DNA of 64,000 nucleotides from Ailanthus altissimus (Eukaryota; Streptophyta; Magnoliopsida; Sapindales; Simaroubaceae). The position numbers and the translations under genes are program-made. Positions 49,813 to 59,648 of this stretch are shown here, one piece after another (the first letter of the stretch is position 1; each line of letters opens with the position of its first letter). The notes under the pieces were generated by a model that was not told where the DNA came from, did not search any database, and worked only from the letters and a program-made list of their open reading frames with translations. The DNA lies in the NCBI GenBank assembly GCA_946807835.1, contig OX327699.1, positions 6,255,001-6,319,000 of the forward strand, written 5' to 3'.

Positions 49813-51006
49813 ATGAATCCCATTATCATAACTCCTCCTGTTCCTTTTTCTCCACCACAATTTCCAGACCTAATCAAAACCAGAACACTCCATTCCCGTG
49901 CCAAAGAATTCATCAGACACTACGCCATCTTAGCAGTCCAAGAACACGGCCTCACAGTTCTTGGTGGCCCTTTGTTCAACTTAGAATACCCTTTCTTTCA
50001 CCTGCACTCTTTTTTCCCATTTTCCCAATGGTCCAAACCTGTCCTTTACTTGTTATGGTACCTGTTGGATCTGTATACAATCGCCATGGAATTCCCATTA
50101 CTTAGAACCCTCCAAAAATTAGAAAAATGTGATGAAGATCATCCAGCCCTGATTTTTCTCCAATGGTTTTACCCAAAGACATGGTGGATAACTAAATTTC
50201 AATACATGATTGCAAACAACACAAATGCTGCAGTCCCCAGACAACATCTTTGGTCAGTCTTACTTCTCCAACGGAAGGGTATGATTATTTCAGATCACGA
50301 GATTCATTATTACCCCACTGTTAAGGATTACTTCACATTTACCCTTTCACTAAAAGGATCAATTAAGCTCTGGCCTGAAGAAGTAATTCAGCAAAAGAGA
50401 GAACTTGAAAGAATTCTTGCTCAGGAAAATCAAATAATTCCTCCGTCTGTTTGGATCTCCCCAGAAGATGCTGCACCTTGGGAACAAGTTGAAGCTGACT
50501 TTACAGAAGACCTGAATTTTGCCAATATACTCAAATTCCAACAAAGACAAAAATATCATCTTTCACATCTCAGAAATACAGATTACTCTACTCATCATCA
50601 CCATATCCCAAACATGACTTATTATGCCAGATACAGACAAGCAATGGATAACCTTCACCAATGGCCTCAGCTAACTGTCCCGACAGAACCTACCCAATCT
50701 CAGCCAGTTGTCCCGACAGAACCTACTCAATCTCAGCCAGTTGTCCCGACAGAACTTGACCAACACCAACCCAATCTTGACTTATCCCTCTTTCAAGACT
50801 CCCAACCTTATCCAACCGACACTCAAATCCAAGAGGAAGCCAGCACATCCCTCATCCAGACCAGCTCACCTGGAGAAGATCAAGATATGGTAGACCCACA
50901 TTCCACTCCGCCAGAGCCCTCATTCAATGTATGGGAACAACAACTCCATAAGTTCCTCTCTCACGGATACGACACAGATGAAAGCGACCAAGGAGACTCA
51001 TTTTAA
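49813..51006 (+). CDS. Unrecognised 397-aa protein carried by the Gypsy element
   Basis: I do not recognise this protein. It is one uninterrupted frame from ATG to TAA, on the strand opposite to the element. Residues 1-22 are Pro-rich. Residues 25-205 look like a folded domain rich in aromatic residues, with LWYLLDLYTIAMEF (81-94), LQWFYPKTWWITKF (116-129), LWSVLLLQRKG (146-156) and KLWPEEVIQQKRELERIL (185-202). Residues 206-285 hold WISPEDAAPWEQ and an HHHH run. Residues 289-313 contain an 11-residue repeat (VPTEPTQSQPV) twice plus a partial third, then an acidic, Pro/Ser-rich tail ending TDESDQGDSF. No signal peptide, zinc knuckle, protease or RT motif. The hydrophobic stretch at 76-94 is broken by D and could be core rather than membrane. 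A TATA box and AATAAA flank it, so it looks like a complete gene. It is a neighbour of LOG in the same cassette. Confidence 0.75.
   Translation: MNPIIITPPVPFSPPQFPDLIKTRTLHSRAKEFIRHYAILAVQEHGLTVLGGPLFNLEYPFFHLHSFFPFSQWSKPVLYLLWYLLDLYTIAMEFPLLRTLQKLEKCDEDHPALIFLQWFYPKTWWITKFQYMIANNTNAAVPRQHLWSVLLLQRKGMIISDHEIHYYPTVKDYFTFTLSLKGSIKLWPEEVIQQKRELERILAQENQIIPPSVWISPEDAAPWEQVEADFTEDLNFANILKFQQRQKYHLSHLRNTDYSTHHHHIPNMTYYARYRQAMDNLHQWPQLTVPTEPTQSQPVVPTEPTQSQPVVPTELDQHQPNLDLSLFQDSQPYPTDTQIQEEASTSLIQTSSPGEDQDMVDPHSTPPEPSFNVWEQQLHKFLSHGYDTDESDQGDSF
50677..50757 (+). repeat. 33-bp tandem repeat inside the 397-aa gene
   Basis: GTCCCGACAGAACCTAC-type units start at 50,677, 50,710 and 50,743 (third partial). 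They encode the VPTEPTQSQPV repeats. Units one and two differ at a single base, so the duplication is young. Confidence 0.95.
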
Positions 51007-51177
51007 CCTACATTGCTGTTTCTATTTTCACAGAAACTAGATCCGTGTTGCTCTATCACATCAAAGAGAGACTGATTACCGCTTTATCTTTATGTCAAGT
51101 GTGCTTTATCTTTCTTCATATCTGCTTTTAATCTATCGGCCAAAAATTAATGTTAAGACCACAAAATCTTTGTAATT

Positions 51178-51183
51178 AATAAA
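51178..51183 (+). terminator. Poly(A) signal after the 397-aa gene
   Basis: AATAAA about 170 bp after the stop codon and about 400 bp before the LOG start codon, allowing separate transcription units. Confidence 0.55.
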
Positions 51184-51510
51184 GTTAATTTGGCCTCATG
51201 TCCAAAGTCCAATTGTTAGCTCAAAAAGTCTTCAAGTCATTGATGTATTGTCGACCATTAGTGCCAAAATGGCTAAGTCCATAAATCCATGAAATAGGCT
51301 TTTATTGACTTTTCTTAATTATCTTACCTAACTTATCACACTTACATATCAACATATATTTATTCAAGATTTTGCGACCTATTGTCCCTTATAAAATGAT
51401 AAAGTAAAACTCATTCTCTTTTTTTTTGTTTTACCTCACAAGAATCGAGAAAAATATATACTTGAACATACTTATACATATGCTCCACAGCTATTATCAA
51501 TTTGTTTCTC

Positions 51511-51518
51511 TATAAATA
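51511..51518 (+). promoter_or_regulatory. TATA box of the retrotransposon-borne LOG gene
   Basis: TATAAATA ending 60 bp before the ATG, in a context (CTCTATAAATACA) close to that of the first gene's box (CTCTATAAATAGC). The leader between has no upstream ATG. Confidence 0.6.
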
Positions 51519-51578
51519 CATTATTATTGCATCCTTATACAAACTCAAAAATATTCAAAGATTAGGGTGAGCATAACA

Positions 51579-52232
51579 ATGGAGGAAACCTCAGCTCGTC
51601 GATTCACAAAAATTTGTGTCTTTTGTGGATCCAACCCTGGGAATACTGAAGAGTTTACAAAAGTTGCAGAAAATCTTGGTAAGGTATTAGCTGAGCGAAA
51701 TATACATTTAGTATATGGAGGAGGTAACCGAGGGTTAATGGGGTCTGTGGCAAAAGCTGCACACAATAAAGGTAGTCGAGTTTTGGGTATCATTCCAAAA
51801 CCTCTAGCTATTGAAAATATTGTAGGAAAAACAATTGGGGATGAGTTACAAGTCTCATCTATGCACGAGCGAATGGCTCAAATGCTTAGGCATGCGGATG
51901 CTTTCATAGCTCTACCAGGAGGTTTCGGGACCTTGGAAGAAATTTTTCAAATTGTCTCATGGGCACAATTACAAATCCACCAAAAACCCATTGGTTTGTT
52001 AAATGTTAATGGTTTTTACGACGGGTTGATATCTTTTCTTGACTATGCAGCGGGAACACAATTCATCCCACTTCTAGCACGACGGATTCTTATTTCAGCT
52101 CCAACTGTTGATCAACTGATTGATCAATTGCAGTCTTTTATTCCTCTGTCTAATCCAACATTGCATCAGTTAGATTGGTCTACTCATGACAGTCAGAAGA
52201 AGCGCAAAATAGACTTAAATCTCACTCCGTAG
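51579..52232 (+). CDS. LOG: LOG-type cytokinin riboside 5'-monophosphate phosphoribohydrolase, captured by a retrotransposon
   Basis: LOG enzymes release active free-base cytokinin from its nucleotide in one step (Pfam family historically named 'lysine decarboxylase'). The 217-aa intact frame has the family length. Visible motifs: KICVFCGSNPGN (11-22), LVYGGGNRGLMG (44-55), the conserved R98 in MHERM, and PGGFGTLEE (113-121) with the catalytic Glu at 121, the same numbering as plant LOGs; WAQLQIHQKPIGLLN follows. Oddities: M99 replaces the Lys that normally follows R98, and the tail ends KKRK (207-210) then DLNLTP (212-217). Plant LOG genes normally have several introns; this copy has none. 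An in-frame upstream GTG at 51,567 is not needed; the ATG at 51,579 has a favourable context (ACAATGG). It is antisense to the element, with its own TATA box and AATAAA. Confidence 0.93.
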   Translation: MEETSARRFTKICVFCGSNPGNTEEFTKVAENLGKVLAERNIHLVYGGGNRGLMGSVAKAAHNKGSRVLGIIPKPLAIENIVGKTIGDELQVSSMHERMAQMLRHADAFIALPGGFGTLEEIFQIVSWAQLQIHQKPIGLLNVNGFYDGLISFLDYAAGTQFIPLLARRILISAPTVDQLIDQLQSFIPLSNPTLHQLDWSTHDSQKKRKIDLNLTP

Positions 52233-52286
52233 CCTCTATTGTATTTTTGTTGCTGCTATTGTTGTTGTGTTGTTGTTTTCCTTTTC

Positions 52287-52292
52287 AATAAA
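52287..52292 (+). terminator. Poly(A) signal of the LOG gene
   Basis: AATAAA 55 bp after the stop codon, preceded by TTGTTGTTG-rich sequence like many plant near-upstream elements. Confidence 0.6.
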
Positions 52293-52657
52293 AGTTGTTT
52301 CAATTGATGTCTTCAATACTCTACTTCTCTATATTTTGTCATTGAGAAAATTATCTCAATTTGCTCTATCACATGCAAATTATCATTATAAGATATTCAA
52401 CATCACTCTTACTAAGCATATTAGTCATAACTTAAAAGAAAATCTAAATGGTAACATTAAGATCCACAAGGTACCATTATCCACAACAACAACAATCTTA
52501 GCAGCTCTTGGATACTGTGTCATCTTCACAAAATCATACAAAATTTAAGGAATATGTCAAACTTTTACACAACAAAGCTACAAATATAATCCTAAGGATT
52601 TGGCATCTGCTCGGTTCCCTTGACTCGACACTTAAAAGTCTACAGAATCATATCTTA
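52293..52657. other. Element leader region between LOG and primer site
   Basis: In element orientation this is where gag should begin; no gag frame is present on the minus strand. Non-coding. Confidence 0.6.
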
Positions 52658-52669
52658 GCTCTGATACCA
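52658..52669 (-). other. Primer binding site (initiator tRNA-Met)
   Basis: TGGTATCAGAGC on the minus strand, a perfect match to the plant tRNA-iMet 3' end complement, eight bases inside the right LTR. It fixes the element's orientation as minus and the right LTR as 5'. Confidence 0.93.
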
Positions 52670-52677
52670 ATAAAAGC

Positions 52678-55528
52678 TGTCACGCCCCAGACCCAAAAGA
52701 TCCGACACACGACATCACTTACATTCATTCACTGCATGTGCACTCATAAATAATATTACACAAAATTTTCAACTTTCGTTCAACACAGAAATCCTTAGCA
52801 AGTTGCTAGTAAGTTCAACACTAAAATCAACCATAACCTAACATATAAATATAAACTTCTCTTGACAATATTTAAACATTCATTTCAATTTCTTTCAGAA
52901 TTATAGCAATTGAATTATGACTGGGACAATTATTAAACCGGAGATACGCAGAGTTTTCTCAGAGATTAACACTCTACTACGTCACCAGTAGCAACTTTGT
53001 TACCGGGAGCCCAGAATATATCCATTGCAAATTCTTACTTAAAATCATCCAATAACCACACTTTATAAAACTTAAACCAAATCCAATCCACACACAATGA
53101 AATAATACATAAGTATTTATTCAATAGGGACAAACCAAATATCCTATCCCACGTGTCCCCAAATGAAACACACAACAACCTAGCAACTTAGGGAACCCAA
53201 GGAACAGCAGAAGCCTTGCCAAATCCGCTAAGCACACATGTACCTTATTTACCTGAAATCACCATAAACTATAATGAGTATAAAACTCAGTAAGCATACT
53301 AATTTTTCATATATCAAATACAAATACATATATGTACACAATGCATATGTATGATATGCTGTGATCAATCAAAATCATAATCTTATCAAATCACATATCA
53401 TGTAAGCGCTTACACATTCTTTCAAAACACATAATAGGAATACCATTACTCAACTACTACTTAGTAGGACTTACATATCACATATCACATAATGAGCCAA
53501 ATGTCACTCGTAGGTGACATACCGTATGAGAGGAATAGTACAAGTGAGGTCTTTAAATCACACATATATAACGCTTATGCCCGAAGGTAAAAGCCAAACC
53601 CTCACCCTGATCATCGGTGAGTCCTCTCACATGTACCAATACGCCACCACACGAATGTGATGACTCACACTTCCTTTAGGTACCAATAGGATCCTCCCTA
53701 CATACGGAACACATAACATATACCAATCCCGAAGGAAAGGCCACACATAAAGGCTCCACAAATCACATAAAATGCCTACTAAGTTAATAGTGAGTTCAAG
53801 TACCCTCAAATCACAAAATATTTCTCATGGACATATTACACTTCAAAAGCTTTCTTTGTTAAACGCATCTTATTTTGGAAAGCTCACTTTCAAAAACACA
53901 TGTATGTCCATGCTCAATGTCAATGCTCACATTCATAAACATATATTCACATTTCATATCAAAATATACTTTGACATATCATAAACATATTCTTAACCCC
54001 ATTTACAAAATCATACAAAACAATTATTATGTTTATTGTGATTCCAGTAGTAAGTCTAGTATACTTACCTCTTAACACTTTCAGCTACAAGGCTTAAATC
54101 TCCTTAACCTATCAATGGAGATTAATCCTTTCATAAGCCTCACAATTCACACAAAATACTTTAAATAGCTTACAAAATTATACACAATGCATTTATCACA
54201 TCAAATTGGTCTAAATATTTGGTTTCTCAAAACCTGTCATTCTGACCACTTACACTTAACAAAAATTTCTAATACATCAAATGATGTCCAATTACTCCGA
54301 AATCAGAATATATCATTCTTGACTCATATATACTTCTTATATATGAATATTATATCAAAATTCCTACACAATCCATTCCATACACACCATCGAATCCAAA
54401 CTACAAACCTGACAGGATCAAGATACTTACTGAACAGTATTCAATCTCCCAATTTTATAAAATCATATACTAACTCAAAAATTATAAAACTACCACATAA
54501 TTACTCTTGACACATATCTCAGTCCATGATAAATATTTGGCTTCCAAATAACTGCCAAAAGTATTTTAAAACTATTTTATTTCATAACTTTAAAAATCTG
54601 TTAATCAAATACTACAATGAGCTGATACACTTTAGAAATTCATAACACTTCAACCACATTGATCCAAATTCTCAATTCTGAGTATATCATATTAGACATA
54701 TAAAATTATCATATTCCACAAATTCATAATTTTTAAAGATCATTCAGCAGGTCAAAAATTATTTTCCACTGTATCATACTGTTTACACAGGAAATTTCCA
54801 GAATTCCAGGGTCATTTTGGTAAATTCACTAAAAATTCAATTTCCGAGATTTTCAGTCGATTCAAAGTCTCAGTCGATCCTAAACATGTATAATTTCATA
54901 TACTCAAAATTCAAAACCAGAATCGAATCACAACAATTTATAAAATTCTTAGATCAAGAGGTTATCCAGCAGAAATTCCATAATTCATCATGATTTATCA
55001 AACTATCTTATAGATCATCATCAATTCTCACAACATCAAACGAAATACACATCAAATCCTTAATTATACATATTTCCAGAAATCAAAACTTAAATAAATT
55101 AACTTAATTAACACCAATAAATTGATAATTAGTTGTGATATACCTCTAAAGATCCAAAATTCCAATTTCTTCTTCTTTTTCTTCTTCTTCTTCTCTTTCT
55201 CTCTCCTTTATTTCTCTCTTCTCTCTCTAAAATGGGTAGCTCGACCAAAATGAGAGAATTAGGGTTTTTAAAAGTGTATTTTATACTAAGTGGTTAATTT
55301 TTGGTATTTACGAATTCACCCCCAAAACTTTCAAAGTATAGCAATTTGGTCCCTAAAATAATTCCAAAGTCTTGCAAATAAACCCAATACTAATAGTATA
55401 TCCTTAACCTATAAAAACACTACTAATAACAATATATAAATCAAGGATCACCCACATACAAATAAAATACGTATATTTATATATATAAATATACATATTC
55501 TTACCGGTTATGGATACTGGTTACTACA
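52678..55528 (-). repeat. 5' LTR of the young Gypsy element
   Basis: Copy of 46,006-48,856, same length. The element's own transcript would start here and run leftward, antisense through LOG and then the 397-aa gene. Confidence 0.97.
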
Positions 55529-55533
55529 TGTGC
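55529..55533. other. Target site duplication TGTGC (right)
   Basis: Pairs with 46,001-46,005. Confidence 0.95.
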
Positions 55534-56231
55534 GCTCTTGGCTTTTGTTATTATAAACTATAGATTGTTCTATAGAACACCTTATTCTAATTCACCATTA
55601 CGATATGAGTTTTAATATTCATTTGATGTAACTTAAAGTTTATATGTTCAATAATTGCTAAATCAATCATATAGAGGCACGTCTCTTCACTAAAGAAAAT
55701 ATTTCCTTAAAGTCTACACCCTTTAATTTGGTATTAAAGATTTTTGTACCTAATTATGCCTTACACCTCTAAATTATATTATACACTTTATATATATTGT
55801 ACAAAACCCATTTATCTAATGGATTTATGGTTAGACGATGAATAAATCAAGTCCTATAAATGGTTAAATTCCATAGACTCCATACATTTATCCATTGTTT
55901 TCATTCATAATTCCTTAGCAAATAATATGACAGCCTCATTAAAAGCTCTTGGCTTGTAATTATCATGTGAATTAACTATAAGTTTTCCCTCTTAATGAAA
56001 TAATGATGTGGAATAGTATACGATTAATTCATCAAATTGAGTTATATTGTAGAGTTGGTTCAGTAGGTGGTTGACTCCTACTAGGATTAGAATTCTCAAG
56101 TTCTAAATTCGTAATTTAAATTAATTATCCTATAAACTCATAACATTAGGTACTCAACTCGTACTAGGACTAAAATACCTATATGAATCTGAGTTCCTTT
56201 AAATTTGTAATTAAAATTAAGTATCATATAC
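55534..56231 (-). pseudogene. Old Copia polyprotein, RT N-terminal part (middle piece)
   Basis: On the minus strand at about 55,650-55,760 the frame reads LGTKIFNTKLKGVDFKEIFS, matching the Copia RT opening (normally RLVAKGFTQ...GIDYKETFSPV). It lies directly upstream of the YVDD piece at 45,958 once the Gypsy element is removed. Frame is broken throughout. To the right, from about 55,960 to 56,231, nothing can be followed before the LTR cluster begins. Confidence 0.65.
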
Positions 56232-57280
56232 TGTTGAAAATAGTGCTTACGTGCTATTTCAATATTGCATAAATATTAATTGTTTAATATTTATACAATA
56301 AGCATTTCGAATAAAATCGTTAATATTAAATATATATATATATATATATGGTAAGATGCTTATAACATTTCAGACATTGTATGATTTGACGGAGTTCAGA
56401 TTTAGTATAAAGTAGTTTAGACCAGGGCTAAGAGTTAGTAACGTTGAGAGTTATAATTGATAAGAGTTAGCACTGCTAAGACTTAACAAGTTATAAGAGT
56501 TAGTGAAATCTAAAAAGTTAGAGCCTTGTTTTAAATAGGATAAAGACTCGAGGGTATATTAGTAATGACATAGTTACAAAGGGTTGTATATAGTGTTAAT
56601 AAATATATCATTATGTAAGTATATTCTCGAATTTTATGTTCATGATCTATCTTTGATGGTGCAAATTTGTCGGTGGAGACCTTATCATATATAGATTAGT
56701 GTGTATATATATATATATATATATTTGGATGATTCAAATGGTTAATCTTAGTAGACCATGAGCTTAGCGAAAGCTTGTATATGCATACACGGGTATTTAG
56801 TGAGGACTGAATGAAGGGTTCATTCGAGTTGAGTGGTATTTGTGGTCCCTTAACTTAAGCACCACAGTGGATTTATGAGTGATCCACCATACTTAGATTC
56901 TATACATGTTAGAGACTTTTCAAGGGTGTCGCTGCGTATGGTCTAATGTTCATAAAGTCCGATATATGTAGATATGAGATCTGTCAGCTCATATGGGTGA
57001 GTTGTATATCCAGATGCTCTAAGATTGTATTTCAGAAAATCTTATAACCATAAGTAACTAGCCCGAAAAAGTGTTTCCTGTGTAAGAAATAATATTGCAA
57101 AAGTGTTTGTGGATATTGTTTATGGGAATACGAATCTGGAGATAAGTTCTACAGTTGAACATATAGAGACTTGACGGTGATGATCTATGTCTCTGCGCTT
57201 CTAGGATATAAATAACGAAGAGATTATACGAATATATTATTAATGTATTTTATGGTGCTTGCATGTGATTGTGTATATGT
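56232..57280 (+). mobile_element. Left half of an interrupted family C LTR
   Basis: Begins TGTTGAAAATAGTGCTTACG and runs in plus orientation. Content matches the reverse of 58,650-59,648 (for example CATTTCAGACATTGTATGAT, GGCTAAGAGTTAG) and 63,297-64,000 directly. An (AT)n run lies at 56,331-56,349 and another at 56,704-56,724. Interrupted at 57,280 by the inverted LTR; the right half resumes at 59,649. Confidence 0.65.
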
Positions 57281-59648
57281 TGAAAATACTAAATACATGT
57301 CTCACATATACGATTTTGCAGCGAAATTAAACATATAATCAATATATACATATATAAATTGAATTATTAGCAACTTAAGATTATAGAAACATACCTTGGA
57401 AGAACGTTGGTGAAAATTTCAATTCCGGAGCTCACATGGAAGTCTACTCTTGAACAATTATAGTCTATAACGGTTTGGTGGGATTATGGAGTTAGAATAG
57501 TAGTTTTTATTTAGAATTTCTAGCAATATGTATTCAAACTCTTTAAATACAAATATTTATTTTCAAAAATAGATATGGTAAATATATGCATACAACTCTT
57601 GTATAATTCTTGAAAACAGTTCCATGAAAAAATTATTTTGAACAACTTTTGTCTGAAATTAATATTTTTTTTCTCCATTGTATTTGATACATGATAGACC
57701 AATCATGAGAGAAGAAGAGGATGAATATATGTTTTTTCTTTCAATACTTAAGAGAACAAAAGCAATAAACTATCTGTCTCACAATACCTTGGCCGATTCT
57801 TCAAGTGTAGAGAATGAAAAAAATTATTTTTCATTCTTTTGTGGTTTTAACACTTATTACACTTCACAAGTGCTCCACTTCCTCAATTAATGAAAAGTAA
57901 AGCGCTTTCTCCATTTGCCACTTTCACACTTGCCGAACCCCTCATCAAAAAACAAAACAAATGAATACCATTTTCATTTATTGCTTCTAATGGCTAACAT
58001 TTGGCCTACAAGCAATTATCTTTTTTTAGAAAATGATGTGCATTCAAAGAATGTAATGGTCGGCCACATTAATAGAATTACCTAACAATTAAAAATATTT
58101 TAATTATATAAGTAATTATATTTATTTTAATGGTTAAAATAAGCCCCCACCAATATTTCTATGCAAAGTTATTTTATTTTATTAAACAAAAATTAATATA
58201 AACAATTATATTAATAATATTTAGTTGATTTAATTTATTTCATAATATTATAAAATAAAGAAAACTATTTTTTTATTATTTTATTGATATTATATGTTAC
58301 AAAATTAAGGGCTTAGATTTTGCCACTTGTTACCATCCTATTAGTTAACAACTATTGTTGACTAATTAAATGATGTACTTAACAATTAAGTCTTGACAAA
58401 TACACATCCCGGGGAATCCTAAAATAATTATTCAATTTTGCTGAAATTTCTTGGATTGAATTATTCAATCCAGTCCACTGCCTTAGTGCGCAATGAGTAC
58501 ATTTCATATTGTGAGACTCTCTAGATCCACGCTTGGTTTGTCATATGGAGCTCCTCCATACGTCCGTGAATGATACTTCACACACACGCTATGGATATTA
58601 CAAAGCAGCGCGTTAGACTATACAAGTTGAGGTTATAGCATATTTGTATAATCCCTCCGTCACTTATATCTTGGAAGAGCACATATATAGATCATCATCA
58701 TCAACCGTGAACTTATCTCTAGATTTGTATTTCTATAAACATTATCCGTAAATACTTTTACAATATTTTTTAACCCTAAGAAAACTATTTTCTAAGGTTC
58801 ATACTTGTGGCCACAAGATTTCTTGAAATAAAATCTCAGAGCATTAGGATATACAACTCACTTACTTATATCAGCTGGTGAATCCCATATCCATGAACAC
58901 CGTACTCCATGAGTATCGAACTATACCTAGTGACACGTAACAGTCAGATCATGAAAGATTTCTGACATCCGTAAATCCAAAGTATGATGGATCACTCATA
59001 AGCCTACTATGATGCTCATGTTAAAGGATCACAAATACTACTCAACTCGAGAAGACCTTCTATTGATGACTTTATAAGATGTCTATTGGAGGTCTTCATG
59101 AGTCTGTTTAGTATCCAGTTCTTACTGAATACCTGTATACTTATACGAGCTTTTGCTAAGCTCATGATTTGTTAAGACTAACCATCTGGACCATCCAAAT
59201 ATAGATATACACTAATCTATATTAAATAGGTTTCACTAATAGACATTCATTGGTAAAATTAGATCAGAAATATAATGTTTGAGAACATACTTGCATAATG
59301 ACATTTTCTAGCACCATCTATAGCTCTTTACAACTACATCATTACTAATATATTCTCAGATTTTTATCCCATTTCAGACAAGGTTTTAACTCTTTAGATT
59401 TCGCTAACTCTTATAACTTGCTAACTTTTATCACTTACAACTTTTAGTATTGCTAACTCTTAGCACTAATCTAAACTTTTTAAATCAGATCTGAACTCCT
59501 TCAGATTATATAATGTATGAAATATTACAGGTATCTTACCATTTAATAATTAATTTTATTAATAATTTTATTAGAAATGATAATTGTATAAATACTATAA
59601 TTAAATATTTATATATAATGGGATGACATGCAAGCACAAATCCCAACG
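57281..59648 (-). mobile_element. Inverted solo LTR of family C (2,368 bp)
   Basis: On the plus strand it runs TGAAAATACTAAATAC...CAAATCCCAACG; in its own orientation it begins CGTTGGGATTTGTGC (worn TGTTGGG). TATGT occurs on both sides (57,276-57,280 and 59,649-59,653), a 5-bp target duplication. It shares CACTGCCTTAGTGCGCAAT with the solo LTR at 10,644-12,688. No internal coding region. Confidence 0.75.

Larger units (their letters stand above)
46001..55533 (-). mobile_element. Young non-autonomous Ty3/Gypsy-type element carrying two extra genes
   Basis: Complete LTR element in minus orientation: target duplication TGTGC at 46,001-46,005 and 55,529-55,533; LTRs 46,006-48,856 and 52,678-55,528 (2,851 bp each); primer site next to the right LTR; polypurine tract next to the left LTR. 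The 3,821-bp interior lacks gag, protease, RT, RNase H and integrase. Only the last codons of a Gypsy pol remain beside the polypurine tract. Instead, two intact genes lie on the opposite strand (49,813-51,006 and 51,579-52,232). Comparing the LTRs I found two substitutions and no length change, so the insertion is recent. Movement would need enzymes supplied by an autonomous relative. Confidence 0.95.

Noticed and set aside
49813..51006. 397-aa gene as a gag or envelope-like protein of its element
   Set aside because: It runs antisense to the element, has no zinc knuckle or capsid pattern, and no signal peptide or fusion-type region. Left as unknown.
51567..51578. In-frame upstream GTG start for the LOG gene
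   Set aside because: Plant genes start at ATG; the ATG at 51,579 has good context, and LOG proteins start at this distance before the KICVFCGS motif. The extra four residues are not needed.
49813..52232. Host gene pair into which LTRs inserted on both sides
   Set aside because: A single target duplication, complementary primer site and polypurine tract placed against the two LTRs, and a pol tail show one element with cargo, not two separate insertions.
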